Shown here in pieces: positions 8,890 to 17,698 of a stretch of 64,000 bases of DNA. The stretch is from the NCBI RefSeq assembly GCF_007923265.1, contig NZ_VOJA01000005.1, forward strand, positions 186,001-250,000, given 5' to 3'. Under the pieces are notes generated by a model that was not told the origin of the DNA, searched no databases, and saw nothing but the letters and a program-made list of their open reading frames with translations. Position 1 is the stretch's first letter; every line of letters starts with the position of its first letter. Source of the stretch: Francisella salimarina. GTDB taxonomy: Bacteria > Pseudomonadota > Gammaproteobacteria > Francisellales > Francisellaceae. Made by a program: the position numbers and the translations under genes.

Positions 8890-9865
8890 TTTTAGTATTC
8901 TCTTCATGCTTGTCATAAGCATTTACAATTTTTTGAACTATTTGATGGCGTACAATATCTACTGATTTAAGATATGTAATAGCTACTCCATCAATATTAT
9001 CAAGAATTGATAGGGCGTGTTTTAGGCCAGAAGTTACATTCTTAGGTAAGTCAACCTGAGTTATATCTCCTGTTATGACAGCAGTAGTATTAAAACCAAT
9101 TCTTGTCAAAAACATTTTCATTTGTTCTTTAGTAGTATTTTGACTTTCATCTAGGACTATAAAAGAATCATTAATAGTTCTACCACGCATATATGCTAAA
9201 GGTGCTATCTCAATGGCTTGTTTTTCTATTAGTTTAGTTACTTTCTCGACACCCATAAAATCAAACAAGGCATCGTACATTGGACGTAAATAAGGGTCAA
9301 TTTTTTGCGTTAAATCACCAGGTAGAAAGCCTAGCTTTTCACCCGCTTCAACAGCAGGTCGAACAAGTACTATTCTTCTAACTTCACCTCTTTCATAGGC
9401 AGACACAGCACAGGCAATAGCCATATAAGTTTTACCAGTACCTGCAGGACCAACCCCGAATGTAACAAAATTATTTTTGATATTATCTAGATAAATTGCT
9501 TGGTTTTGTGTACGTGCTTTGAGCTTTTTACTTCTTAATTGAACTTCAGCTTCTTCAACTTTCTTTTGAGATTTATTGCTTGAAGCTATTTTTTCTTTTG
9601 CAGTAGCGTTTAGAATTGTTGTGATTTGTTCTAAATCAAGCTCAGTATTTCCAGCTAAAATTTCAGCATAACATGACTTGATAAATCTTTTTGCTTGAGT
9701 ATTGTTAGCACTTGATTCACTTGTTATCTCAAATTCATCAGAACGATGCTTAATTTCAACAGTGAAGTAATTTTCAATCGCACGAATATTTTCATCAAGA
9801 TTGCCACAAAGTAGCATCATAGCATCGTAATTATAAGGCTCTAGAACAAATTGAGTTTTATTCAT
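8882..9865 (-). CDS. ybeZ: PhoH-like ATPase (YbeZ)
   Basis: A 327-residue PhoH-family P-loop ATPase. The N-terminal KH-like region (residues 1-100) precedes Walker A GPAGTGKTYMA and Walker B FIVLDESQN, followed by ITGDITQVDLP. YbeZ interacts with YbeY in E. coli and is thought to act as an RNA-related ATPase or helicase in rRNA maturation. The gene lies 3 bp after miaB, and its end overlaps ybeY by 8 bases, so stoichiometric synthesis is likely. The C-terminal tail is the usual charged stretch. Confidence 0.92.
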   Translation of the reverse strand: MNKTQFVLEPYNYDAMMLLCGNLDENIRAIENYFTVEIKHRSDEFEITSESSANNTQAKRFIKSCYAEILAGNTELDLEQITTILNATAKEKIASSNKSQKKVEEAEVQLRSKKLKARTQNQAIYLDNIKNNFVTFGVGPAGTGKTYMAIACAVSAYERGEVRRIVLVRPAVEAGEKLGFLPGDLTQKIDPYLRPMYDALFDFMGVEKVTKLIEKQAIEIAPLAYMRGRTINDSFIVLDESQNTTKEQMKMFLTRIGFNTTAVITGDITQVDLPKNVTSGLKHALSILDNIDGVAITYLKSVDIVRHQIVQKIVNAYDKHEENTKNG

Positions 9866-9868
9866 AAG

Positions 9869-11197
9869 TTAAATAAGCTCTCCTCTAAGAGAATTTGGTA
9901 AGTTTTCCGTTATTTTAACCATAGCAAACTGACCAATCAAAGACTTATCGCCCATGAAATTAACAATTCTATTATTTTCTGTCCTACCAGCTAGAACATT
10001 ATCATCTTTTTTAGATGTACCTTCAACTAAGATTCTTTGCTCTGTTCCAACCATTTGTCTAGAAATAATTTGGGCATTACTATTTAATAAATCTTGTAGT
10101 CTTTTTAATCTATCTTTTTTTACTTCCATTGGTGTATCATCAGGTAAGTCAGCAGCAGGGGTACCAGGACGTTTACTATATATGAAGCTAAATGACTGAT
10201 CAAAATTCACATCTTTTACTAAATCCATAAGTTTTTGGAAATCTTCTTCAGTTTCACCTGGGAAGCCAACGATGAAGTCAGATGAAATAGTAATATCTGG
10301 TCTGATTGCTCTTAATTTTCTAATTTTTTGTTTGAATTCTAAAATTGTATGATTTCTTTTCATATTAATTAGAACTCTGTCTGAACCATGTTGCACAGGT
10401 AGATGTAAATGGTTAGCTAGTTCAGGTACACTGCCATAAGCATCAATCAGATTTTGTGAAAACTCTACTGGGTGAGAAGTTGTAAATCTAATTCTTTCAA
10501 TACCATCTATTTCAGCTATGAAGTGAATTAGTAATGCTAAATCTGCAGTTTCGCCATTTTCCATTGGACCTAAGTAGTGATTTACATTCTGTCCTAATAG
10601 AGTAATTTCTCTTACACCTTGCTCTGCTAGAGCTGCGCATTCTCCAAGTACATCTTCAAATGGTCTGTTAACTTCAGGTCCACGAGTATATGGTACTACA
10701 CAGTATGAGCAATATTTATCACATCCTTCCATAATTGATACGTATGCTTTAGCACCTTCAGCTTTTGGCTCAGGTAAAAAGTCAAATTTCTCAACTTCTG
10801 GGAAAGATATATCAACCTGAGATTTTTGAGTTTCTCTTTTTTGCTTGATCATTTCAGGCAGTCTGTGAATTGTTTGAGGACCAAATACTAAATCTACAAA
10901 AGGAGCTCTTTTAATTATATTTTCACCTTCTTGAGATGCAACACATCCACCAACACCAATGACTAGGTCTTCATTTTTCTTTTTAAGATTTTTCCATCTT
11001 CCTAACTCATGAAATACTTTTTCTTGGGCTTTTTCTCTAATTGAACATGTATTGATTAGAATTATATCTGCGTTTTTATAGTCATCAGTTTTGACAGTAT
11101 GAAAATGCTCATCTAATACTTCATGCATTTTTTGCGAGTCATATTCATTCATTTGGCAACCCAAAGTTTTTATAAAAACTTTTTTTTGTTCTTTCAT
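9869..11197 (-). CDS. miaB: tRNA-2-methylthio-N6-dimethylallyladenosine synthase (MiaB)
   Basis: A radical-SAM methylthiotransferase that adds the 2-methylthio group to i6A37 of tRNAs reading UNN codons. The domains are the N-terminal MTTase domain with cluster Cys14, Cys51 and the Cys of GVGGCVAS; the radical-SAM core with CDKYCSYC; and a C-terminal TRAM domain. Length (442) is standard. It is the first gene of the miaB-ybeZ-ybeY-corC-lnt operon. Its upstream region is shared with the divergent O-methyltransferase gene and contains the Fur-box-like palindrome 128 bases before this start. Iron control of this Fe-S enzyme is therefore possible but unproven. Confidence 0.96.
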   Translation of the reverse strand: MKEQKKVFIKTLGCQMNEYDSQKMHEVLDEHFHTVKTDDYKNADIILINTCSIREKAQEKVFHELGRWKNLKKKNEDLVIGVGGCVASQEGENIIKRAPFVDLVFGPQTIHRLPEMIKQKRETQKSQVDISFPEVEKFDFLPEPKAEGAKAYVSIMEGCDKYCSYCVVPYTRGPEVNRPFEDVLGECAALAEQGVREITLLGQNVNHYLGPMENGETADLALLIHFIAEIDGIERIRFTTSHPVEFSQNLIDAYGSVPELANHLHLPVQHGSDRVLINMKRNHTILEFKQKIRKLRAIRPDITISSDFIVGFPGETEEDFQKLMDLVKDVNFDQSFSFIYSKRPGTPAADLPDDTPMEVKKDRLKRLQDLLNSNAQIISRQMVGTEQRILVEGTSKKDDNVLAGRTENNRIVNFMGDKSLIGQFAMVKITENLPNSLRGELI

Positions 11198-11324
11198 TGA
11201 TTTGAAACCTTTATATATTTATTCTGTTTAGTAATTTTTCTCTAAGTATAAGAGAGTTGTTTATAATAAAATGCTCGCAAATTCTATCATAAAATTTAAT
11301 TAAAAGCACGGCAAGTGTCTAGAC

Positions 11325-11339
11325 TAATGATTATCATTA
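11325..11339. promoter_or_regulatory. Fur-box-like palindrome (15/15 match to the core)
   Basis: TAATGATTATCATTA is a perfect 7-1-7 inverted repeat and matches the central 15 positions of the 19-bp Fur consensus; the two outer positions on each side do not match. It lies 44 bases before the O-methyltransferase ATG and 128 bases before the divergent miaB ATG, a typical operator position for the former. Fur is the iron-responsive repressor. Binding is inferred. Confidence 0.6.
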
Positions 11340-11382
11340 ATGCAAAATACTCGGAGTCAATTATTTTATATTCTTATTTGTC

Positions 11383-12015
11383 ATGAAACAAAATCAGTTT
11401 ACTGAAGATAGTATTTGGCAATACTGTATTGAGCATACGAGTGATTTATCAACTAATCTTAATCGTTTAAATGATATTACTAAAGAGTCTATTCATGGTG
11501 CTCAGATGCTATCAGAAAAGATGGTGACTAAATTACTACAATTTTTTGTATTTACGACTCAAGCAAGAATTTGTGTGGATGTTGGCACATTTACTGGAAT
11601 GTCGGCTATCGCAATGGCAGAAGTATCTGTTAATACAAAAGTCTATACAATTGATAGAACTAATCAGTCAGGCGAAGTAGTTGCAAAAGATTTTATAGCT
11701 CAATATCCTAACATAGAGTACTGTCAGGGTAATGCCATTGATATATTACCAACCCTACCAGATCAGATAGATATAGCATTTATTGATGCTGATAAAAGAC
11801 AAACGCAACAGTATTTTGATATCTTGATTGATAAGCTATCTGATAAAGGAGTTATCATCGTAGATGATATACTTTGGCGTGGTGAGGTAGTAAACCCCCA
11901 AGATAAACGAGCAAAAGCACTGGATAGTTTTAATAAATATGTAAGTCAAAGAGATGATTTGGAGACATTGGTTTTACCAATTCGTCATGGTGTGAATATT
12001 ATAAGAAAAAAGTAA
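11383..12015 (+). CDS. SAM-dependent O-methyltransferase (caffeoyl-CoA/catechol OMT type)
   Basis: A 210-residue class I methyltransferase of the Methyltransf_3 family. The SAM-binding motif is VDVGTFTGMSAIAMA (about residues 66-80), followed by the acidic TIDRTN motif. Asp residues of the IDADKRQ block and the DDILWRG segment correspond to metal-binding positions of catechol/caffeoyl-CoA O-methyltransferases. The natural substrate is unknown; a catechol-containing small molecule is a guess from the family. The gene starts a + strand run with the exported phosphatase (10 bp downstream) and tdk, and it has a Fur-box-like site 44 bases upstream. Iron-regulated expression is inferred. Confidence 0.85.
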   Translation: MKQNQFTEDSIWQYCIEHTSDLSTNLNRLNDITKESIHGAQMLSEKMVTKLLQFFVFTTQARICVDVGTFTGMSAIAMAEVSVNTKVYTIDRTNQSGEVVAKDFIAQYPNIEYCQGNAIDILPTLPDQIDIAFIDADKRQTQQYFDILIDKLSDKGVIIVDDILWRGEVVNPQDKRAKALDSFNKYVSQRDDLETLVLPIRHGVNIIRKK

Positions 12016-12025
12016 AGAGGATAGA

Positions 12026-12769
12026 ATGAAGAAAGCTATATTATTTGTTTTTGTTGCCTTACAATTTTGTTGTGCTAGTGGGTATGCGACCACATGTGAC
12101 AGTCCAAATATTGATGGAGTTAAGTGGTATCATGATTCTGATGAAAGAAGAGCACTATATCTTGAAATCTATAATCTAGCAGGGCATAGAATAGAGTATC
12201 AAGTTGAAAAACAACATCTTAAAAAAGGTACTTGGGGTATTATCTTAGATGTTGATGAGACTGTATTAGATAACTCTTGGCAGGAGTATGATAATTATAA
12301 AGATTATAGTTATAGTGAACAAAAGTTTAGAGAAGGTATAGTTGAGCAAAGGGCAAAAGGTTTACCAGGTGCAGCGATGCTTACAAATAAAGTACATGAG
12401 TTAGGTGGATATGTTAGTTTTGTAACAAATCGTTACGGTTCAGATGATAAAATAATTAAAGCTACAGAAGAGAATCTAACAAAAGAAGGTATATATTATG
12501 ATCAAATTTTGTTCTCTAATGATAGTGTTAAAAAACCTCATGATAAAAATGCCAGGTTTGAAGCTGTAACAACAGGTAAATATTCGGATAATATTATCTT
12601 TACTAGAAAATTACCAGCACATAGTGTGATAGCTTATTTTGGTGATAATATTCAAGATTTTCCTAAGATGACACAAGAGAATATGAGAAAAGTTGATAAT
12701 GATAAGTATTCCGTATTTGGCAAAAAGTATTATATTTTTCCTAATCCTATGTATGGAAGTTGGCAGTAA
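12026..12769 (+). CDS. Exported HAD-superfamily acid phosphatase (class B / lipoprotein e(P4)-like)
   Basis: 247 residues with an N-terminal signal sequence (about 1-21). The HAD nucleophile motif is DVDETVLDN near residue 77, followed by FVTNRYG (motif II) and DNIQDFPKM (motif IV). This matches the HAD IIIB group that includes H. influenzae e(P4) and class B acid phosphatases, which dephosphorylate nucleotides such as NMN or 5'-AMP in the periplasm. A Cys at 16-17 could allow lipidation, but the preceding residues (LQFC) are a poor lipobox. A good ribosome-binding site (AGAGGA) precedes ATG. It is followed by tdk, which suggests nucleotide or nucleoside salvage. Francisella has several acid phosphatases implicated in infection; which one this is I cannot say. 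Confidence 0.85.
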   Translation: MKKAILFVFVALQFCCASGYATTCDSPNIDGVKWYHDSDERRALYLEIYNLAGHRIEYQVEKQHLKKGTWGIILDVDETVLDNSWQEYDNYKDYSYSEQKFREGIVEQRAKGLPGAAMLTNKVHELGGYVSFVTNRYGSDDKIIKATEENLTKEGIYYDQILFSNDSVKKPHDKNARFEAVTTGKYSDNIIFTRKLPAHSVIAYFGDNIQDFPKMTQENMRKVDNDKYSVFGKKYYIFPNPMYGSWQ

Positions 12770-12785
12770 TTAAGGATTAAAAAAA

Positions 12786-13379
12786 GTGGCAAAATTATAT
12801 TTTAGATATTCAGCAATGGATGCTGGTAAAACATTAGATCTTTTAAAAGTAGCTTATAATTATGAGGATAGAGGTAGAAAACCTTTGGTTTTAACTTCTG
12901 CGATAGATAAGCGAGCAGGATTAAATAAGGTCAAGTCACGCATAGGTATAGATCAAGATGCTTATTCTTTGACAGATCATGATAATATATTTGAGTTTAT
13001 TAAAGAATATAATAAAAAACACAAAATAGACTGTGTATTGATAGATGAAATACATTTTTTTACTCAAGAGCAAGTTTGGCAACTTTCTGATGTTGTTGAT
13101 TTAATGGATATACCTGTTATATGTTATGGGCTTCGTACAAACTATTTGGGCCAACCCTTTGAAACTTCGGCTTTATTACTTGCAATTGCTGATACTTTAG
13201 AGGAGGTTAAAACTATATGTTTCTGTGGTAAAAAAGCTAGTTTTAATATGATGGTGCAAAATGGTAAAGCTGTAAAAGAAGGAAATCCAATAGTTGTTGA
13301 TGATGATTCTCTAAAAGATATTGATACAAAATATGTTTCAGTTTGTCGTAAACACTGGAAAAAGGGTGAATACCAGTAA
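12786..13379 (+). CDS. tdk: Thymidine kinase
   Basis: A type II thymidine kinase of the pyrimidine salvage pathway, 197 residues. The P-loop reads YSAMDAGKTLDLL, the variant form also seen in E. coli Tdk. The Walker-B-like block is CVLIDEIHFF, and the lasso region CYGLRTNYLG is present. Zinc ligands appear as CFCGKKA and VCRKHW. The start codon is GTG at 12786, with AAGGA upstream, 16 bp after the phosphatase stop. The gene's 3' end lies 13 bases from the convergent Sel1-repeat gene with no visible terminator. Confidence 0.95.
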   Translation: MAKLYFRYSAMDAGKTLDLLKVAYNYEDRGRKPLVLTSAIDKRAGLNKVKSRIGIDQDAYSLTDHDNIFEFIKEYNKKHKIDCVLIDEIHFFTQEQVWQLSDVVDLMDIPVICYGLRTNYLGQPFETSALLLAIADTLEEVKTICFCGKKASFNMMVQNGKAVKEGNPIVVDDDSLKDIDTKYVSVCRKHWKKGEYQ

Positions 13380-13392
13380 GCAGAAGAGGTTT

Positions 13393-15138
13393 TTATTCAA
13401 TAAGCATTAAAATATGTTGAGCGTTTCTTACACCTAGCTGAGCTGCCTTTTTGTAGTAGTACATGGCTTTTTGTTTATCATAAGGCACGCCGTTTTGCTC
13501 TTCATTATAGTACAAGGATGCTAATTTATAGTAGGCTGGACCATATCCTTTATCTGCGGATTTATTAAAGTAGTCAAGGGCTGTTTTGTATTCTTTTGCG
13601 TTGTAGTAATATTCTCCAGCATAGTACATAGCATAAGCATCACCACCTTTTGCTGCCTGTTCTAGCTTATATAACTGTCTAAAGTCACCTTTTTGAGCAA
13701 AGATTTGCATTCTTTGGACTTTCTCTTCATGAGTTAATTGAATTTTTTCTTCAGGAGCTTTTTTAAGCTTGCTATTCTGCTTTCTATTTTCTTTTGTACT
13801 TTGAGCTTGATTATTTATAACCTTTATTTTTTCAAAATCTTTTAATTTTGGTGATAGTGATGAGTCTTTTACTTGTATATTTTTTAAAGCCTTAATAGCA
13901 TACTGCTTAATAAATTTATTTTCATTATTATAGAAAAAATAAACAATTCCCTCATACTTGTTACTGTTAGCTTTTTCTCCAAAGTCAAATCTTAAAGACG
14001 ATCTAATATCAATGTATTTTGATAGTATTAAGAAGTCATCAATATAGCTATAATCTAAATTATCATTAATATCTAACATCTTCATATCAATAGAGGACTT
14101 TAGTATATCTGAGTAAAATTGCTGTAACTGGCCTTTATTAACTCTTGATAGGTTTAAATAGATTAAACCATTTAGATTTGGTATCTCTTGTTTTGGTGTT
14201 GATAGAGCAAGTTCGATTTTTTGTTTTACTTGTTCTGCTCTTCTTGCTTTCTCAATTCGTTTTTTTCGCAAGTTTTGTTGTAGTTCAATACGCTTTAGTC
14301 TTTCTTTTTCTAGTGTTTCTAACCTTTCTTGCTTAACTAGTTCTTCGACTTTTACGATTTCTTTTTTTGCTAGTTCTGCCACTTTTGGGTCAGAGCTGTA
14401 CAGTAGTGTCTGCCATAACATTAGAGCTCTATAGTTATCACCTTTTTTTGTAAAGTCTCGGGCTTGAACAATAATAGCTGGTTCATAACCATTAGCTGCA
14501 GCAGTTGTAATGTATTTATCTATGTTTTTTTCATTCTCATTGGTTAATTTACCATTTTGATAAGCTAGATAAATGTCATATAAAATTTCTGAATCAATAG
14601 TTGCAATTAGGTTGTTATCTGAATTAATCATGTTTGCGATAGATGATATTGACTTTTTGTAACCTAAATCGTAGGACTTTTTAAAATATTTTATGGCTTT
14701 TTTATTATCTTTATTGACTCCTAGTCCATCTCTGTAGAGAGTACCTATCTGGTAGAATGCTTGTGGATAGTTTAGGGCTGCTGACTTTTTATAATATTTA
14801 TATGCATCAAAATAATTTTTTTCTGTACCAAGTCCATACTGGTAAGAGTATGCTAAATAGAAAAAATCTTGAGCTGATGCTTCATCATCATCTACAAGCT
14901 CTTTAATAATGTTGAACGCATTCTTATAACCACTTTTATTGTGACTTTTAATATCTGTGATAGCAGTATTATATTCTTTGAGAAACTTGCTATGTCTATA
15001 ATCTAGATAACTACTTACACCATAGACACCTCCACTGAGAATAGTTACAATTAGTATAGCGCCAAGTATATTCTTCTTATTTGCCTTTATGTGACCAATT
15101 CTTTTTGGCTTTTTTGAAGTGTTTTTTGATTCAGACAT
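13393..15138 (-). CDS. Membrane-anchored Sel1/TPR-repeat protein
   Basis: 581 residues. A basic N-terminus and one membrane segment (about 25-43) put the rest in the periplasm. Sel1-like repeats (GLGTEKNYFDAYKYYKKSA, then GLGVNKDNKKAIKYF) occupy roughly residues 85-175. A charged coiled-coil follows (about 250-310, rich in KRLERIE-type heptads), then a domain I do not recognise (about 315-430), and two or three more Sel1/TPR units near the C-terminus (460-578). Such proteins usually scaffold protein-protein contacts; no specific function is assignable. The gene is monocistronic, convergent to tdk and followed in the same direction after 67 bp of spacer by nothing obviously coupled. Confidence 0.8.
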   Translation of the reverse strand: MSESKNTSKKPKRIGHIKANKKNILGAILIVTILSGGVYGVSSYLDYRHSKFLKEYNTAITDIKSHNKSGYKNAFNIIKELVDDDEASAQDFFYLAYSYQYGLGTEKNYFDAYKYYKKSAALNYPQAFYQIGTLYRDGLGVNKDNKKAIKYFKKSYDLGYKKSISSIANMINSDNNLIATIDSEILYDIYLAYQNGKLTNENEKNIDKYITTAAANGYEPAIIVQARDFTKKGDNYRALMLWQTLLYSSDPKVAELAKKEIVKVEELVKQERLETLEKERLKRIELQQNLRKKRIEKARRAEQVKQKIELALSTPKQEIPNLNGLIYLNLSRVNKGQLQQFYSDILKSSIDMKMLDINDNLDYSYIDDFLILSKYIDIRSSLRFDFGEKANSNKYEGIVYFFYNNENKFIKQYAIKALKNIQVKDSSLSPKLKDFEKIKVINNQAQSTKENRKQNSKLKKAPEEKIQLTHEEKVQRMQIFAQKGDFRQLYKLEQAAKGGDAYAMYYAGEYYYNAKEYKTALDYFNKSADKGYGPAYYKLASLYYNEEQNGVPYDKQKAMYYYKKAAQLGVRNAQHILMLIE

Positions 15139-15205
15139 TAACTATAGTTTCAAATAAATGTATCTAACTATTCTATATAATAACTTTATATTTATTTTAA
15201 GACAA

Positions 15206-16075
15206 TTAGATATTGTTGTCTTGGTTTTTTAGATTTAGAAGAAGTTGTTCTTTTTCTTGCTGTATCGTTAGTGGGTCTTCTAAGGAAATTTTACCAAAAT
15301 GTCCTGCTCTGAAATCATGGACTATATTTTTAGAAGCCTGTTTTATATTGTAGTTGGTTTTTACAGCAGATATATCTTTAATTATTTCTTGAGGGTGTTT
15401 TTCTAAAAAATCTTGCTCAGATATGAAATTGTATCGCGATAAGAAGTTTTTTGTATTTCTCTCTTTGAGAAAGTTTATAAGATAGTGAGCTGTACCTTCG
15501 TAGTCCATCGCCGTATCACGAATAGAGCCAATACTTGCGATTCTATAACCACTAGCTTCACTCTTGGGGCTAGGGAACATGATTCCTGGAGTATCAAAAA
15601 TCATGAAATTTTTATTGATATCGATGCGTTGTTGTAGCTTAGTTACGGCTGGTTCATTTCCTGTTTTAGCAACTTTACGGCCAGCAAGCTTATTTATCAT
15701 TGTTGATTTTCCAACATTCGGTAGTCCAAATACTATAGCTCTAGTGGGCTTTAAAACCGTGCCTCTTTTAGGACATTTTTTTTGAGCTAACTCAACTATT
15801 CTTTTTGCTATATTTTTGTCTTGTAATGTATTAACTGCGATGGCGCTACCACTATAGAAATCCAACCATTGTTTAGTTACTTGAGGGTTGGCTAAATCAC
15901 TTTTTGATAAAATTCTTATTATCGGCTTATCTCCGACAATATCTTCTAAAACATGGTTGCTACTAGAGTCGGGAATACGTGCGTCCACAATCTCAATAGC
16001 AATATCAGTAGATGGCATTTTTTTGCGAAACTCTTTAGTAGCTTTATGCATATGCCCAGGGAACCAATGTAACAT
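15206..16075 (-). CDS. ylqF: Ribosome biogenesis GTPase YlqF/RbgA
   Basis: A circularly permuted GTPase of 289 residues that matures the 50S subunit. Its G motifs appear in the permuted order: G4-type SKSD near residue 58, G1 GLPNVGKSTMINKLAG near 120, and G3 FDTPGIM near 167. The C-terminal ANTAR-like helical domain is present. The N-terminus MLHWFPGHMHKA is the family hallmark and confirms the start. The gene is divergent from tsaB across 164 bp. Confidence 0.93.
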   Translation of the reverse strand: MLHWFPGHMHKATKEFRKKMPSTDIAIEIVDARIPDSSSNHVLEDIVGDKPIIRILSKSDLANPQVTKQWLDFYSGSAIAVNTLQDKNIAKRIVELAQKKCPKRGTVLKPTRAIVFGLPNVGKSTMINKLAGRKVAKTGNEPAVTKLQQRIDINKNFMIFDTPGIMFPSPKSEASGYRIASIGSIRDTAMDYEGTAHYLINFLKERNTKNFLSRYNFISEQDFLEKHPQEIIKDISAVKTNYNIKQASKNIVHDFRAGHFGKISLEDPLTIQQEKEQLLLNLKNQDNNI

Positions 16076-16193
16076 TATATATAAATAGGCTAGGATCGGT
16101 TAATATAGAACATGATTTTACATATTGTATGTGATTTATGCAAAGTTATCTTTTTTTAATGAATGATGATTTTTAATTTATTATAGTAAGGTT

Positions 16194-16199
16194 TATAAT
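16194..16199 (+). promoter_or_regulatory. Candidate -10 element for tsaB
   Basis: A perfect TATAAT sits 41 bases before the tsaB ATG. A weak TTTTAA lies 17 bp upstream at the -35 place. An AGGAG ribosome-binding site at 16224-16228 follows. Consensus match only. Confidence 0.35.
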
Positions 16200-16239
16200 T
16201 CTTCAGGAATATTTTTATTAAACAGGAGTTGTTTGGATA

Positions 16240-16878
16240 ATGAATTTTTTGATAATTGACACATCGAGTAAATATTGTTCCGTGGTATTATCTGCCAATG
16301 AGAGAGTATATGGTGATACTAGGGAGATTCCTAGGCAACACAATAAATACTTACTAGAGATGGTTAAAAGTGTTTTTGATAACTCTTGTATAGATATGAA
16401 ATCATTAGATTTTATAGCTTATGGTGTTGGTCCTGGTAGCTTTGTTGGAGTGAGGCTTGCAGCAGCAGTAAGTCAGGGCTTTGCTGTAGGCCTGGATATT
16501 CCTGTTGTAGGGTTTTCGAGTATGTTTGCATTAGCTAAAAGTACACCAACAACATCAGGCAAGGTAGCCGTGATTCTTGATGCCAAGATGGGAGATTTCT
16601 ATTTAGGACTTTACGATTTGCAAACAAATCAAATAATTTCTGAGAATGTTTATAAACTTGAGGAATATTCAGAAAAGTTGTACTCAGGTTATGAATTAAT
16701 AGGAGAATCTATAGCTGAGATACAAATAGTTAATAATGATTTTAAAATTGACGTAGATAAGATTGTAGACTATGTATTTGATATGTATCAGCAGCAAAAA
16801 CTAAATCAAAGTTTAACTCAAGAGACCTTCCCAGTTTATTTGAGAGGGACTAGTCATTGGAAAACAAAAGGAGAATAA
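16240..16878 (+). CDS. tsaB: tRNA threonylcarbamoyladenosine biosynthesis protein TsaB (YeaZ)
   Basis: A partner of TsaD and TsaE in the t6A37 tRNA modification complex. The 212-residue protein shows the ASKHA fold start MNFLIIDTSSKYCSVVL and the family motif GVGPGSFVGVRLA (residues 66-78), where most relatives have T instead of V. The C-terminal half is short and divergent, as usual for this protein. It is followed 4 bp later by a class II glutamine amidotransferase gene, then aspC, giving a likely three-gene transcript. Confidence 0.92.
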   Translation: MNFLIIDTSSKYCSVVLSANERVYGDTREIPRQHNKYLLEMVKSVFDNSCIDMKSLDFIAYGVGPGSFVGVRLAAAVSQGFAVGLDIPVVGFSSMFALAKSTPTTSGKVAVILDAKMGDFYLGLYDLQTNQIISENVYKLEEYSEKLYSGYELIGESIAEIQIVNNDFKIDVDKIVDYVFDMYQQQKLNQSLTQETFPVYLRGTSHWKTKGE

Positions 16879-16882
16879 TCTT

Positions 16883-17689
16883 ATGTGTAGATGGCTAATG
16901 TATCATGGCGATAAAATTAAAATGAGTGATTTATTGGTAGATCCAGAGAACTCACTCATACATCAAAGTATACATTCATCTCAAGGCGCTGTTTCTGTTA
17001 ATGGAGATGGTTTTGGTATTGGTTGGTATACAAGTTTGCACAAAGAACCAGGAGTTTTTAAGGACTCATTACCAGCTTGGAATAATCAAAACTTGATATC
17101 TATAGCTAAGCACATAAAAAGTAGAAATTTTATGGCACACATAAGAGCTAGTACTATTGCGCCAACATCTAGAGTTAATTCTCATCCATTTGTATTTGAT
17201 AAGCATCTATTTATGCATAATGGTTCTATCGGTGATTTTGATGAGATTCGTCAAGAGATTGAGCAAAATATCAAACCTCAGTATTTCAAAGCAAGGTTAG
17301 GATCTACAGATTCAGAAGCTATATTTTTATTAGCTTTATCAAATGATATAGATAAGAATCCAACGACAGCTATAGCCAAATCTATTGAGCAAATAACAAA
17401 AATCCAATCTAGAAATGGTTTGAAAGAAAAAGTTAAAGCAAGTATTGCCTACTCGAATGGACATACATCATATTCGCTAAAAATGTCTACCATTGGTAAT
17501 GAACCATCGCTATACTATATAAGTTATAAAGATATTATAGAAACTCTAAAACTATCAAAAAAGCATAAGTTAAAAAATGGTTATTTAGTACTATCAGAGC
17601 CCTTGGTTGATTCTGACTTGTACACATATATAGACAATTATTCTTGTATTGAGATTAAACATAATGAGTTTAAAGTAGAAAAGTTATAA
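16883..17689 (+). CDS. Class II glutamine amidotransferase domain protein (YafJ/EgtC-like)
   Basis: 268 residues beginning MCRWLMYHG. Cys2 is the Ntn-type nucleophile exposed after Met removal, as in GATase_6/GATase_4 family proteins. Other glutaminase motifs are GFGIGWYTS, AHIRAST (oxyanion and glutamine contacts), MHNGSIGDF and STDSEAIF. There is no fused synthetase domain, so the acceptor is unknown; relatives include EgtC-type amidohydrolases and YafJ of unknown role. The gene has a GGAGAAT ribosome-binding site and lies 4 bp after tsaB and 9 bp before aspC. Confidence 0.85.
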   Translation: MCRWLMYHGDKIKMSDLLVDPENSLIHQSIHSSQGAVSVNGDGFGIGWYTSLHKEPGVFKDSLPAWNNQNLISIAKHIKSRNFMAHIRASTIAPTSRVNSHPFVFDKHLFMHNGSIGDFDEIRQEIEQNIKPQYFKARLGSTDSEAIFLLALSNDIDKNPTTAIAKSIEQITKIQSRNGLKEKVKASIAYSNGHTSYSLKMSTIGNEPSLYYISYKDIIETLKLSKKHKLKNGYLVLSEPLVDSDLYTYIDNYSCIEIKHNEFKVEKL

Positions 17690-17698
17690 GGAACTAAA

